Source: CAVOOW01 sp963697675 (GTDB lineage Bacteria > Actinomycetota > Actinomycetes > JACCUZ01). Taken from it: a DNA stretch of 64,000 nucleotides. Under the pieces are notes generated by a model. It was not told the DNA's origin. It did no database searches and saw only the letters and a program-made list of their open reading frames with translations. Made by a program: the position numbers and the translations under genes. The stretch lies in assembly GCA_963697675.1 (NCBI GenBank), contig CAVOOW010000005.1, positions 1 to 64,000 on the forward strand. Direction: 5' to 3'. Positions 36,801-45,996 of the stretch are shown here, piece by piece (position 1 is the stretch's first letter; each line of letters starts with the position of its first letter).

Positions 36801-38246
36801 TCAGCCTTCGAAACCGTGGTAGACCATCACGTGCTTCACGCGCGTGTAGTCCTCCAGCCCGTACATCGAGAGGTCCTTGCCGTAGCCGGAGTGCTTGAAC
36901 CCGCCGTGCGGCATCTCGGCGATCAGCGGGATGTGCGTGTTGACCCACACACAGCCAAAGTCCAGCCGTGCGGCCATCCGTGACGCAACGCTGATGTCCT
37001 TGGTCCAGACCGACGAGGCCAGCGCGTATTCGCTGTCGTTGGAGAGCCGCAGCGCCTCGTCCTCGTCGGAGAACTTCTGCACCGTCAGGACCGGCCCGAA
37101 CACCTCCGTACGCACCAGCTCGTCGCCCTGCTGCAGGTCGGCGATCACGGTCGGCTCGTAGAAGTAGCCGGCGGTGGCGATCTGCTTGCCGCCGGTGGTG
37201 ATCCGCGCGTGCCCGGGAGCCCGGTCCACGAGCCCCGAGATGTGGCCGAGCTGGTTCTTGTTGTTGATCGGGCCGTAGAGGATGTCCTCGTCAGCGGGGT
37301 CATAACCCACCTTGACCTCGCCCGCTGCTGCGGTCAGCGCCGCCAGGAAGTCGTCGTAGACGCCTGCCTGCACGATGACCCGCGTCGCCGCCGTGCAGTC
37401 CTGCCCGCCGTTGAACAGCCCTGCCACGGAGATGCCCTCCACGGCCGCCTCGATGTCGACGTCGTCGAAGACCACGACCGGCGCCTTGCCACCGAGCTCG
37501 AGGTGCGTGCGCTTGAGGTCCTTCGCGGCCGAGGTCGCCACCGCCATGCCCGCTCGCGTGGAGCCGGTGATCGACACCATCTGCGGCACCGGGTGCGCGG
37601 TGAGCGCGGCGCCGGTGTCGCGGTCGCCGCAGATGAGGTTGCAGACGCCCGGCGGGAAGAGCTCCTGCATCTTCTCGAACATCCAGTACGACGACGCCGG
37701 CGTCGTGTCCGAAGGCTTGAGCACCACGGTGTTGCCCGCGGCCAGGGCCGGGGCGAACTTCCAGACCGCCATCATCATCGGGTAGTTCCACGGCGCCACC
37801 TGCGCGACCGGGCCCACCGGCTCGCGCCGGACCGACGAGGTGAAGCCGCGCATGTACTCGCCCTGGGAGCGGCCCTCCAGCACCCGCGCGGCGCCGGCGA
37901 AGAACCGGATCTGGTCGACCATCGGCGGGATCTCCTCCGACAGGGTGAGGGACACCGGCTTGCCCGTGTTCTCGCTCTCGACCGCGACCAGCTCGTCGGC
38001 GCTGCCCTCGATGACGTCGGCCAGCTTGAGCAGCGCCCGCTGCCGCTCGCTCGGGGTGGACCACCGCCACGACTCGAAGGCCGTCGCCGCAGCCTTGAAC
38101 GCCTGGTCGACGTCCTCCGCGTTCGAGTTCGGCGCCGTCGCGTATACCTCGCCCGTCGACGGGTTGATGATGTCCATCATCGCGCCCGACGAGCCGGCCT
38201 GGATCTCGCCGCCGATGATGTTGTGGAAGGTCTTCTTGTCTGACAT
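36801..38246 (-). CDS. NAD(P)-dependent aldehyde dehydrogenase, gamma-aminobutyraldehyde type
   Basis: A 481-residue aldehyde dehydrogenase. Substrate channel and cofactor motifs are QVAPWNYPMMM and TGSTRAGMAVA; the general base Glu is in LELGGKAPVVV and the nucleophilic Cys in GGQDCTAATRV. The sequence is closest in feel to gamma-aminobutyraldehyde dehydrogenases (PatD/Prr). ATG 38246 has GGGGAG 7 bases upstream. It is divergent from the copper amine oxidase across 124 bases, and together they would oxidise an amine to aldehyde and then to acid. Confidence 0.85.
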   Translation of the reverse strand: MSDKKTFHNIIGGEIQAGSSGAMMDIINPSTGEVYATAPNSNAEDVDQAFKAAATAFESWRWSTPSERQRALLKLADVIEGSADELVAVESENTGKPVSLTLSEEIPPMVDQIRFFAGAARVLEGRSQGEYMRGFTSSVRREPVGPVAQVAPWNYPMMMAVWKFAPALAAGNTVVLKPSDTTPASSYWMFEKMQELFPPGVCNLICGDRDTGAALTAHPVPQMVSITGSTRAGMAVATSAAKDLKRTHLELGGKAPVVVFDDVDIEAAVEGISVAGLFNGGQDCTAATRVIVQAGVYDDFLAALTAAAGEVKVGYDPADEDILYGPINNKNQLGHISGLVDRAPGHARITTGGKQIATAGYFYEPTVIADLQQGDELVRTEVFGPVLTVQKFSDEDEALRLSNDSEYALASSVWTKDISVASRMAARLDFGCVWVNTHIPLIAEMPHGGFKHSGYGKDLSMYGLEDYTRVKHVMVYHGFEG

Positions 38247-38370
38247 GACGTCGCTCCCCGGCAACCCTGGACCGCTGTGGCCGCCCAGGCTAGGACTGCC
38301 CGGCGATCCCGTCGATAGCCCGATCGGCAGGATGATCGTCACCGGGCCGCGAGGCCGATATGGTCCGCTC
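38247..38370. promoter_or_regulatory. Shared promoter gap between aldehyde dehydrogenase and amine oxidase
   Basis: 124 bases separate the two divergent starts, so both promoters must lie here and co-regulation is likely. I see no clear operator palindrome. Confidence 0.45.
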
Positions 38371-40332
38371 ATGCCAAGCCATCCGCTCGAGCCGTTGAGC
38401 GAGGACGAGTTCCGCCAGACCGCTGCCGTCCTGCGGCGCGACAGCGGGGTGTCCGAGTCCTGGCGGTTCGCCTCGATCGAGCTCAAGGAGCCACCCAAGG
38501 CCGCGGTCCGGGCCTGGCGCGCAGGTGACCCCGTCAACCGGGTCTCCTTCGCCGTGCTGTGGAACCGCGCCGACAACACGACGTGGGAGGGGACGGTCGA
38601 CCTCACCGGCGACACGGTGATCAGCTGGGAGCACGTCCCCGGTGTGTGCACCAACTTCACGACCGACGAATACCACGAGGTCGACGAGGCGATGCGCGCC
38701 CATCCCGACGTCATCGCGGCGCTCGCCGCCCGCGGCATCACGGACATGTCGCTCGTGATGATCGAGGTGTGGACCTACGGCAAGGCGCTGATGCCCGAGA
38801 AGTACCGGGACCGCCGCCTGGGTTGGTGCGACGTCTGGTATCGCGCAACTCCCGAGGGCAACCCCTACGCCCACCCCGTCTCGGGCCTCAAGATCGTCGT
38901 CGACATGAACAAGATCGAGCTGCTCGAGATCGAGAACGACCACGACTACGGGCAGCCCGAGGTCAACGCGGAGTACGTGCCAGGCCCGTGGACCGGCGAG
39001 CAGCGCACCGACCTCAAACCGCTCAACATCACCCAGCCCGAGGGTGTCTCGTTCACGGTCGAGGGCACCGAGCTGCGCTGGCAGAACTGGCGGATGCGGC
39101 TCGGCTTCAACTACCGCGAGGGACCGGTCATCTACCAGGTCGCCTACGACGACCACGGCACCGAGCGCGACATCGCCTATCGACTCTCGTTCGCCGAGAT
39201 GGTCGTCCCCTACCGGGACGCCTCCTTCGACCACTACCGGCGCACGGCCTTCGACATCGGCGAGTGGGGCCTCGGCTTCATGACGACCTCACTGGAGCTC
39301 GGCTGCGACTGCCTCGGCGAGATCGTCTATCTCGACGCGACGCTGCACGACACCCACGGCGAGCCCTACACGGTCAAGAACGCGATCTGCATCCACGAGG
39401 AGGACAACGCCGTGCTGTGGAAGCACGTCGACCACAGCACGGGTGCCGAGGTCCGCCGGATGCGCCGACTGGTCGTGTCGTGCCATGCCACCGTCGCCAA
39501 CTACGAGTACCTCGTCTACTGGCGGTTCTATCAGGACGGAAACATCGAAGCAGAGGTACGCGCGACGGGGCTGATGGTCAGCACGCCGACGCCCGAGGGA
39601 GCAAGCGCACCCGCGACAGGGACCGTTGTCGACCACCGCACGTACGCCCCGTTCCACCAGCACTTCCTGGTCGCACGCCTCGACCTGGACATCGACGGCG
39701 CGGACAACACCGTCATGGAGGTCGACTCCCGGGCACTCCCGGTGTCCGCGGAGAACCCCTACGGCCTGTCCATCGTGACCGAGTCGACCCCGATCCGCTC
39801 GGAGGCCGAGTCGGCGCGCGACTTCAACTGGGCCACCCAGCGCAGCTGGAAGGTCGTCAACCCTGGTCGCACCAATGCGTGGGGCACCAACCCCGCCTAC
39901 AAGCTCGTGCCGACGGCATCGATCCCGCCGATGATGGAGCCGGACACGCCGCAGTACCTGCGCGCGCCCGTGATCGGGCACACGGTGTGGGTCACGCACC
40001 AGCACGACGACCAGCGCTGGCCCGCCGGCGCCTATCCCACGCAGTCCACCGTGGACACCGGCATGACCGAGTGGATCAAGGACGACGAGCCGCTGGAGAA
40101 CACCGACGTCGTGCTCTGGTACGTCTTCGGCATCCACCACATCACCCGCGTCGAGGACTGGCCGATCATGCCGGCCGACATCGTGTCGTTCTGGCTCAAG
40201 CCCTTCGGTTTCTTCGACCAGAACCCCTCGATCGACGTGCCTCCGTCGATGAAGGCGGACGGCGAGTCCTGCCACACCGGTGCCGGCGCGCACGAGCACG
40301 GGGAGCACGGCGACCTCAGCCACGTGCGCTGA
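38371..40332 (+). CDS. Primary-amine oxidase (copper/topaquinone)
   Basis: A 653-residue copper amine oxidase that oxidises primary amines to aldehydes with release of ammonia and hydrogen peroxide. The TPQ-forming Tyr is in ATVANYEYLVYW (N-Y-E-Y), the catalytic base Asp in RRTAFDIGEWGLG, and the copper ligands in FHQHFLVARLDLD and WVTHQHDDQRW. No signal peptide is present, as in the Arthrobacter enzymes. A His-rich tail (HTGAGAHEHGEHGDLSHVR) may help load copper. The substrate could be an amine produced by the decarboxylases upstream. Confidence 0.92.
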   Translation: MPSHPLEPLSEDEFRQTAAVLRRDSGVSESWRFASIELKEPPKAAVRAWRAGDPVNRVSFAVLWNRADNTTWEGTVDLTGDTVISWEHVPGVCTNFTTDEYHEVDEAMRAHPDVIAALAARGITDMSLVMIEVWTYGKALMPEKYRDRRLGWCDVWYRATPEGNPYAHPVSGLKIVVDMNKIELLEIENDHDYGQPEVNAEYVPGPWTGEQRTDLKPLNITQPEGVSFTVEGTELRWQNWRMRLGFNYREGPVIYQVAYDDHGTERDIAYRLSFAEMVVPYRDASFDHYRRTAFDIGEWGLGFMTTSLELGCDCLGEIVYLDATLHDTHGEPYTVKNAICIHEEDNAVLWKHVDHSTGAEVRRMRRLVVSCHATVANYEYLVYWRFYQDGNIEAEVRATGLMVSTPTPEGASAPATGTVVDHRTYAPFHQHFLVARLDLDIDGADNTVMEVDSRALPVSAENPYGLSIVTESTPIRSEAESARDFNWATQRSWKVVNPGRTNAWGTNPAYKLVPTASIPPMMEPDTPQYLRAPVIGHTVWVTHQHDDQRWPAGAYPTQSTVDTGMTEWIKDDEPLENTDVVLWYVFGIHHITRVEDWPIMPADIVSFWLKPFGFFDQNPSIDVPPSMKADGESCHTGAGAHEHGEHGDLSHVR

Positions 40333-40351
40333 GGGCTCGTACGCTCCATGG

Positions 40352-41035
40352 ATGGCCCGCTACTTCGACGTCCACCCGCGGGACCCGCAGCCACGCAGCA
40401 TCTCCCAGGTCGCTGCATTGCTGCGCGACGACGCCCTCATCGCCTACCCCACCGACTCCTGCTACGCCCTGGGGTGCCGGCTGGACAACCCGATCGGAGC
40501 GGCGCGCATCCGCCGGCTGCGGGCTCTCGATGACCGCCATCACTTCACGCTCGTGTGCGCGGACTTCGCCCAGCTCGGCCAGTTCGTGCAGCTCAACAAT
40601 GCCGCGTTCCGCTCGATCAACGCGGTGACACCCGGCCCGTACACGTTCATCCTCCCGGCGACCAAGGAGGTGCCGAGACGGCTGGCGCACCCGAAGAAGA
40701 GGACCGTCGGCGTACGCATCCCGGACCATCCCGTCGTCCGCGCGCTGCTGCGCGAGCTCGGCGAGCCACTCGTGTCCAGCACCCTGCTGCTGCCGGGTTC
40801 CGCTGAACCGATGACCGACGGATGGCAGATCAAGGAAGAGCTCGACCACGTCATCGACGCGGTCGTGGACGCCGGGGTATGCGGGATCGAGCCCAGCACT
40901 GTGGTCGACTGGTCAGAGGGCGTCCCCGAGGTCGTGCGGGTCGGCGCGGGCGACGCGTCGCGGTTCGAGAGCAGGCCGGCTAACCCTGGCGGGAGTGCTC
41001 GGCCAGCACAGACAGGCTGTGCGCGATGGAGATGA
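40352..41035 (+). CDS. Sua5/YciO/YrdC-family protein (threonylcarbamoyl-AMP synthase-like)
   Basis: A 227-residue protein with the YrdC fold: ALIAYPTDSCYALGCRLDNP, NAVTPGPYTFILPATKEVP and TVGVRIPDHPVVRALL. YrdC/Sua5 enzymes make threonylcarbamoyl-AMP for the t6A modification of tRNA; the YciO branch, which this length and RYFDVHPRDPQPRSI start resemble, may have a different role. The last residues run 56 bases into the convergent small gene. A one-base shift near 40970 would end the protein at TAA 40981 instead. Confidence 0.78.
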   Translation: MARYFDVHPRDPQPRSISQVAALLRDDALIAYPTDSCYALGCRLDNPIGAARIRRLRALDDRHHFTLVCADFAQLGQFVQLNNAAFRSINAVTPGPYTFILPATKEVPRRLAHPKKRTVGVRIPDHPVVRALLRELGEPLVSSTLLLPGSAEPMTDGWQIKEELDHVIDAVVDAGVCGIEPSTVVDWSEGVPEVVRVGAGDASRFESRPANPGGSARPAQTGCARWR

Positions 41036-41150
41036 GAGCGAGCGCCTGGGCGGCGTCGTACGTGCCTGGTTTGAGCTTTCCGGCCACATCGGTCGCCTGC
41101 TGTGCGAAGTCAGCCGCAGCCTGCACCGCTGCCTGATGGTCGATCGCCAT
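40980..41150 (-). CDS. 56-residue protein of unknown function
   Basis: A short Ala-rich helical protein (MAIDHQAAVQAAADFAQQAT to LSVLAEHSRQG). A strong ribosome site AAGAGGAC lies 6 bases before ATG 41150, which supports real translation. It has no membrane segment. The family is not recognised. It sits 45 bases downstream of the next gene on the same strand. Confidence 0.5.
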   Translation of the reverse strand: MAIDHQAAVQAAADFAQQATDVAGKLKPGTYDAAQALALISIAHSLSVLAEHSRQG

Positions 41151-41194
41151 GACTGTCCTCTTTCTGTCGACGTGCCCCGACAGTAGCCAGCCCG

Positions 41195-41806
41195 TCAGTG
41201 GCCGAGCGGGTGAGGCAGATGCCCGGCCGTCAGCAGGAACCGGTCGCGCCACGAGACGTGCTCCGGCAACGGCATCGGGTCGCGGAAGAACCCCAGCGCG
41301 CGCCACATGTCCGCCTCCGGTGCCGTCACCTCCCACAACGGGCGGGCGAGCTCCTCGGGCAGCGGGCAGGCGGTCGAGCCGAGATAGGTCGCCACGTAGT
41401 GGGCGACCAGCGAGCGGGCGATGGTGAGCCTCTGCAGGAAGGTTCTCGTCGAGACGTCGCCGTGGCTGGCGTGCACGATGACATCGCCGTCGGTGACCTG
41501 GCGGGCAGCGGCCATGGCCGCGCCGGCGATGCGGGTGATGCTGGCCTGCGGGTCGTCATCGAGCAGATCGCCGTCGAACCGATCCCGGCCCACCTCGTCG
41601 ATGGTCCGGCCGGACAACAGGTCCGGCACCCACGCGTCGTCACGCGCGTACAGCTGCACGACCCGCCATATCGGTGCGGGCTGGTCGACGCCGGGTTCTT
41701 CGAACAACGGCGGGAGCACGATGTCCCGGTCCGCCGCACGGATGCGTCCCAGCACCTCGACGAGCATCTCCTCCGCCATCACGAAGAGCTCAGCCTCTTG
41801 CAGCAT
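41195..41806 (-). CDS. DinB/maleylpyruvate-isomerase-N-like protein (TIGR03086 type)
   Basis: A 203-residue helical protein. FVMAEEMLVEVLGRIRAAD, the DDDPQASITRIAGAAMAAA middle and FLQRLTIARSLVAHYVATYL resemble actinobacterial proteins of the DinB/MDMPI-N group, which bind a divalent metal and often act in mycothiol chemistry. The usual three His ligands are not clearly arranged here, so activity is uncertain. Confidence 0.5.
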   Translation of the reverse strand: MLQEAELFVMAEEMLVEVLGRIRAADRDIVLPPLFEEPGVDQPAPIWRVVQLYARDDAWVPDLLSGRTIDEVGRDRFDGDLLDDDPQASITRIAGAAMAAARQVTDGDVIVHASHGDVSTRTFLQRLTIARSLVAHYVATYLGSTACPLPEELARPLWEVTAPEADMWRALGFFRDPMPLPEHVSWRDRFLLTAGHLPHPLGH

Positions 41807-41823
41807 GTGAGATCGTCCCGCAG

Positions 41824-43254
41824 CTACTTCACGTACGCGATCGGCATCATCGAGGGCGGGTCGGGCAACGGCTCGGACTGGTAGTGCGCCCGGATCCCGT
41901 CGATGTATCGCAGGCAGCGTTCGGTCAGCCCGTCGGCCGTCTGCATCCGTCCCTTGGTCACCAGGATGCCGAGGTCGGCGCCCTTGAACCGGAAGTCCCC
42001 CGGCGCGTAGACGCGCAGGAAGAACGCCTCGTCCTCGTGCGTGACGTCGTGCCAGTCGTTCGCCACCTGGGCGAACGTCATGAGCCCGTCATCGGCCAGG
42101 TGCCAGGTGCCGGTCCGCGGGGCCGCCAGGATGCGCTCCACCGAGTCGGTGGGCTCCTTCATGATGAGCTGGGCCCATACGTCCACCGCCGCGAGCTCAC
42201 GCCAGCGCTCGTTGATCTCCTCCACGTCGATTGTGTAGTCGACGTCCATGAACTCCAGCAGGTGGAACAGGAAGAGCGGCACGTCTGCGTACGCACCGGC
42301 GGTGACGTTCGTCATCGACGAGACGCCGGAGATGCGCGGGTTGAGCTCGCCCAGATAGACCTCGTCGGTGTCGAGATCGACCAGCACGTCGATCTCGAGG
42401 AAACCCTTGAAGCCTTCCTTGATGAGGCGGTCGCCCAGCTTGCGCACGTGGGAGATCGCCGTGGCGCGCTGCACGCCGGTCAACGCCTCGGGGAACAGGT
42501 CGTTGCCGCACCACCCGCCCTTGTAGGGCGTCAGCTCGGGATAGCCCGTCAGGTCGGTCATGAACGGCCCGACGATGGTGCCCTGCCGCGTAATGCAGGC
42601 CTCCACGGCGGCCGCCTTGTTGCGGATCCGCTTCATGACCTTGAGCTCCTGGCCGATGATGTCCTCGGCGTCCTTGTCCCAGTCGGCCTCCGCCTTGATG
42701 AAGAAGGTCGTCTTGCCCGAGTCGCCGTACGGCGTCTGCACCACCAGGTCGCTGCCGAGCCCACTGTCCGTGGCCAGGGAAGTCAGCGCGGCATAGCTGT
42801 CCGCGCGCCCGAGGACGTTGGGCACCGAGGGAGCACCGGCCTCGTTGCCGAGCTGGGTCGTCACGATCTTGGAGTCGAGCCGCCGCCGCAGCTCGTCACT
42901 CGGGAGGATCAGGTTGTAGCCCAGCTCCCGGCAGATCTGCTCGGTCTCCTCGTCGAAGAAGACCATGGCGACCATCGGCGTGCCGCCGCGCTGACGCAGG
43001 TGCGCCTGCACCTCGGGGTCACGCAGGAGGTAGTTGTTGATCTGCTCGCTGGACTCGAACTCGACATAGGGCTGGTTCTTCGGTGCGAACACCCGAGGGT
43101 GACCACCGTCCCACGAGTCGTAGTAGACGATGTAGGTGAAGTTGCGCACCCACCGGTCGATCCCGAGCAGGTTGAACGCAGTCGGGCCGATGAAGTAGAT
43201 CGGCTGCTGGTTGGTCCGGAAGAACGTTCGGATCTCGGAGATGCCCTTGAGCAC
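41824..43254 (-). CDS. Pre-ATP-grasp/ATP-grasp domain protein (biotin-carboxylase-like)
   Basis: A 476-residue protein. The ATP-grasp core shows LVVQTPYGDSGKTTFFIKAE (ATP-binding loop), AVEACITRQGTIVGPFM, GFKGFLEIDVLVDL and the metal-ligand LGELNPRISGVSSMTN. The N-terminal part (PIYFIGPTAFNLLGIDRWVR) is the family-specific pre-ATP-grasp region. Such enzymes ligate a carboxylate to an amine or thiol with ATP. GTG 43254 is preferred because GGAGG lies 5 bases upstream. Substrates are unknown; the neighbouring gene upstream is a NylB-like amidase. Confidence 0.75.
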   Translation of the reverse strand: MLKGISEIRTFFRTNQQPIYFIGPTAFNLLGIDRWVRNFTYIVYYDSWDGGHPRVFAPKNQPYVEFESSEQINNYLLRDPEVQAHLRQRGGTPMVAMVFFDEETEQICRELGYNLILPSDELRRRLDSKIVTTQLGNEAGAPSVPNVLGRADSYAALTSLATDSGLGSDLVVQTPYGDSGKTTFFIKAEADWDKDAEDIIGQELKVMKRIRNKAAAVEACITRQGTIVGPFMTDLTGYPELTPYKGGWCGNDLFPEALTGVQRATAISHVRKLGDRLIKEGFKGFLEIDVLVDLDTDEVYLGELNPRISGVSSMTNVTAGAYADVPLFLFHLLEFMDVDYTIDVEEINERWRELAAVDVWAQLIMKEPTDSVERILAAPRTGTWHLADDGLMTFAQVANDWHDVTHEDEAFFLRVYAPGDFRFKGADLGILVTKGRMQTADGLTERCLRYIDGIRAHYQSEPLPDPPSMMPIAYVK

Positions 43255-43348
43255 GTGCCGCCTCCAGTCCACGACGCGCGGACCCCCGCTGACGCGCCTC
43301 AGGCTAAGACCAATCTCTGCGCCGGGGATAGGTGGACGAGCGAACCGG

Positions 43349-44656
43349 TCAGACGACCGAGCCGCCGCGGCTGGGCGTCCGCGGATGCCTTGACAGGCCG
43401 GAGACGACGCCGGCCAAGCCGCGGCGGTCCCCGCCCCTTTCCACGCCGGCGAGCACCGCTCCCACGGCGTCGCAGGCCCGCAGGGTCTCCTGCATCAGCC
43501 GGGGGTCCTGAGCGGCCGGCCAGGTCGAGAGCTTGACGCACACGGTCCGCGTACGTCGGCTGACATGGATCAGCTGGCCGTAGATCCCGAGGCAGAGCAA
43601 CACATCTCCCTGCTCGCCGGGCCGGAACCAGAACTGGTTGCGATACCAGCCGCCGGGGAACGACTGCTCGGCCGGCGACGCGAGGAACGCCGCGCGCGAG
43701 TCCGAGTCGACGGCCCACGAGCTCCTGAGCCAGCCGGCCGGCAGGACCTGGACCGGGCCGTCGGCGCCGGGGACCGCGCCGCCGTCGAGCAGCAGCTGCC
43801 CAAACCGGGCCAGATCCCGCGTTGTCGCGCAGAGCCCACCGTCGTGCACGGCCGTGCCGGTGCCGTCGCAGATGATCTCGGCGTCGCGCTCGGCACCCAT
43901 CGGCTGCCACACCAGCGTCGAGATGAGGTCCGCCATCCGCAGCCCGGCGGCGCGCTCGCACACCCAGCCAAGGACATCGGTCTCGGCGGAGCGGTAGACG
44001 AACGTCCCACCGTGAGCTGTTCCGGAACGCAACGTGCCGAGGAACGCATACAGACCGCGCGCCCCGTCCTCGGCGTCCCTCGGTCGCCAGCCCAGCCACT
44101 CGTCCAGCTGCCGCACGTCGGCCTGCGCGTCGGTGTAGTCCTCCACGAAAGCCACACCCGACCGCATGTCGAGCAGGTGCCGGACCGTGGCGCCGGCCCA
44201 GGCCGTGCTGGCGAGCTCAGGGACGTGATCGGTGACGAGGTCGTCAAGTCCCAGCTGCCCCCGGTCCACGAGCACGCCGGCAACGCACCCCACCACCGAC
44301 TTCGTCACGGAAAGCACGGCGTGCGGCGCGTCCGCGGCGCCCCCCTCGCCGTACCACTCCTCCACGACCCGGCCGTCCTGCAGCACCAGCCACGCGTCGG
44401 TGAAGGTGTCCGCCAGTACGTCGCCGACGGTCTGCTCGTGACCCGGCTGCGGTGCCGCGGCGACGCCGATCGAGCGCAGGTCGGGAGGGTCGGTCAGCGG
44501 TACGAGCGGCCGCGGCGCGCCCGCTGCCGCGGCGATCCGCTGGGTGGGCAGCAGCTCACGGGTGTGCCAGAACGCCCACCGGTTGAAGGGCGGGTCCTGC
44601 CAGTTGGCTGTGGTGACCAGACCGCGCGTGCTCGGCGGGAAGCCCTCCATCAGCAT
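43349..44656 (-). CDS. Serine hydrolase, beta-lactamase/NylB-like (copy A)
   Basis: A 435-residue class C beta-lactamase-fold hydrolase. The Ser-x-x-Lys motif is LSVTKSVVGCVAG, the Tyr motif FVYRSAETDVLGW, and HLLDMRSGVAF and GGWYRNQFWF are shared with 6-aminohexanoate-dimer hydrolase-like enzymes. It has no signal peptide. It is a divergent paralogue of the next gene (66 bases between starts), with long shared blocks such as NQFWF, GAERDAEI/GAEQDAEI and DLARFGQLLLD. Substrate unknown; small amides or esters are likely. Confidence 0.82.
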   Translation of the reverse strand: MLMEGFPPSTRGLVTTANWQDPPFNRWAFWHTRELLPTQRIAAAAGAPRPLVPLTDPPDLRSIGVAAAPQPGHEQTVGDVLADTFTDAWLVLQDGRVVEEWYGEGGAADAPHAVLSVTKSVVGCVAGVLVDRGQLGLDDLVTDHVPELASTAWAGATVRHLLDMRSGVAFVEDYTDAQADVRQLDEWLGWRPRDAEDGARGLYAFLGTLRSGTAHGGTFVYRSAETDVLGWVCERAAGLRMADLISTLVWQPMGAERDAEIICDGTGTAVHDGGLCATTRDLARFGQLLLDGGAVPGADGPVQVLPAGWLRSSWAVDSDSRAAFLASPAEQSFPGGWYRNQFWFRPGEQGDVLLCLGIYGQLIHVSRRTRTVCVKLSTWPAAQDPRLMQETLRACDAVGAVLAGVERGGDRRGLAGVVSGLSRHPRTPSRGGSVV

Positions 44657-44722
44657 GCTGCGAACCCTAGTTGAGGGAGATCTGCTGACCGTCCGCAGCG
44701 CGAGTCCCATACTGTTCGCCGC

Positions 44723-45982
44723 ATGCCCAGCAGGAAGAAGACCGATGTCATCAACGCTGCCGACACGCGCATGCAGGGCTTCCCGCCCGAGCCCGCGAGC
44801 CAGGTGACGCTGGCCAACTGGCAGGACCCACCCAACCAGCGCTGGGCGTTCCGGCACATGCGCGAGATCATCCCGACCCAGCCGATCCCCGCGGGCACCG
44901 CTCGGCCGCTGCCGGAACGGCCGAGCACGCTGGGCCACGTCACGGTCTCGCGACTAGACGGCTCGACAGGCACCGTCGACGACGTCGTCCGGGACACGTG
45001 GACGGACGCCCTGCTCGTGGTCCACGACGGGCAGCTGGTCGAGGAGCGCTATCTGTCGGGTATGACCGCGACGACACCGCACCTGTTGATGTCGGTGTCG
45101 AAGTCGATCGTGGGCTGCGTCGCCGGGACCCTGGTGGAGGACGGGCTCCTCTCCCCCGACCGGCCGGCGAGCAGCTACGTGCCCGAGATCGCCGGGTCCG
45201 GCTATGCCGGAGCCACCGTCCGGCACCTGCTCGATATGCGGACCGGCGTGCGGTTCCGGGAGGCCTACACCGTCCCCGACGCCGAGGTCCGCGTCATGGA
45301 ACGGTCGATGGGCTGGCGGCCCAGCCAGGTCAGCGATCCCGTAGGGGCCTACGCCTACCTGACGACCGTCGGCACCGAAGGACCGCACGGAGACCAGTTC
45401 ACGTACCGGTCCGCTGACACGGACATGCTCGGCTGGGTGTGCGAGCGCGCCAGCGGCACCCGGATGGCCGACCTCGTGTCCGAGCGGATCTGGGTGCCCA
45501 TGGGTGCCGAGCAGGACGCCGAGATCACCTGTGACGCCGTCGGGAGCGCCATCCATGACGGCGGCATCTCGGCCACGGCACGAGACCTGGCCCGGTTCGG
45601 CCAACTGTTGCTCGACGACGGCCGGGCGGGGACGACCCAGGTGATCCCCGAGAAGTGGCTGGATGACTCGCTCAACCCGGACCCCGACGTGCGGGCGGCG
45701 TTCGCGAGCTCGGAGAACGAGCCGGTCCTGCCCGGCGGCTGGTATCGCAACCAGTTCTGGTTCGTGCCGGGAAGCACCGGCGACGTACGCCTCTGTCTGG
45801 GAATTCACGGCCAGATGGTGCACGTCGACCGGGCGACCCGGACGGTGGCCGTCAAGCTGTCGTCCTGGCCCGAGGCCCAGAACGGCGCCTATCTCATCGA
45901 CACGGTGCGCGCCTTCGGCGCGGTCGGCGCGCACCTGGCCGGCGTCTCGGCCGACGACACGTCAGGCCGTCGCGTCGGCTGA
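44723..45982 (+). CDS. Serine hydrolase, beta-lactamase/NylB-like (copy B)
   Basis: A 419-residue paralogue of the divergent copy A. It carries the Ser-x-x-Lys motif in LMSVSKSIVGCVAG, the Tyr motif TYRSADTDMLGWVCERASG and HLLDMRTGVRF. Both copies start with a TTANWQDPP/TLANWQDPP block and a W.HTRE/RHMRE block, so they arose by duplication and inversion or by tandem duplication of a divergent unit. It is cytoplasmic and of unknown substrate, resembling nylon-oligomer hydrolases and EstB-type esterases. Confidence 0.83.
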   Translation: MPSRKKTDVINAADTRMQGFPPEPASQVTLANWQDPPNQRWAFRHMREIIPTQPIPAGTARPLPERPSTLGHVTVSRLDGSTGTVDDVVRDTWTDALLVVHDGQLVEERYLSGMTATTPHLLMSVSKSIVGCVAGTLVEDGLLSPDRPASSYVPEIAGSGYAGATVRHLLDMRTGVRFREAYTVPDAEVRVMERSMGWRPSQVSDPVGAYAYLTTVGTEGPHGDQFTYRSADTDMLGWVCERASGTRMADLVSERIWVPMGAEQDAEITCDAVGSAIHDGGISATARDLARFGQLLLDDGRAGTTQVIPEKWLDDSLNPDPDVRAAFASSENEPVLPGGWYRNQFWFVPGSTGDVRLCLGIHGQMVHVDRATRTVAVKLSSWPEAQNGAYLIDTVRAFGAVGAHLAGVSADDTSGRRVG

Positions 45983-45996
45983 CGCGACTCGACGGT

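Noticed and set aside
37209..38243. 344-codon plus-strand open frame
   Set aside because: Antisense to the aldehyde dehydrogenase, which has all catalytic motifs.
41674..43536. 620-codon plus-strand open frame
   Set aside because: Antisense to the ATP-grasp gene; composition is that of a complementary-strand shadow.
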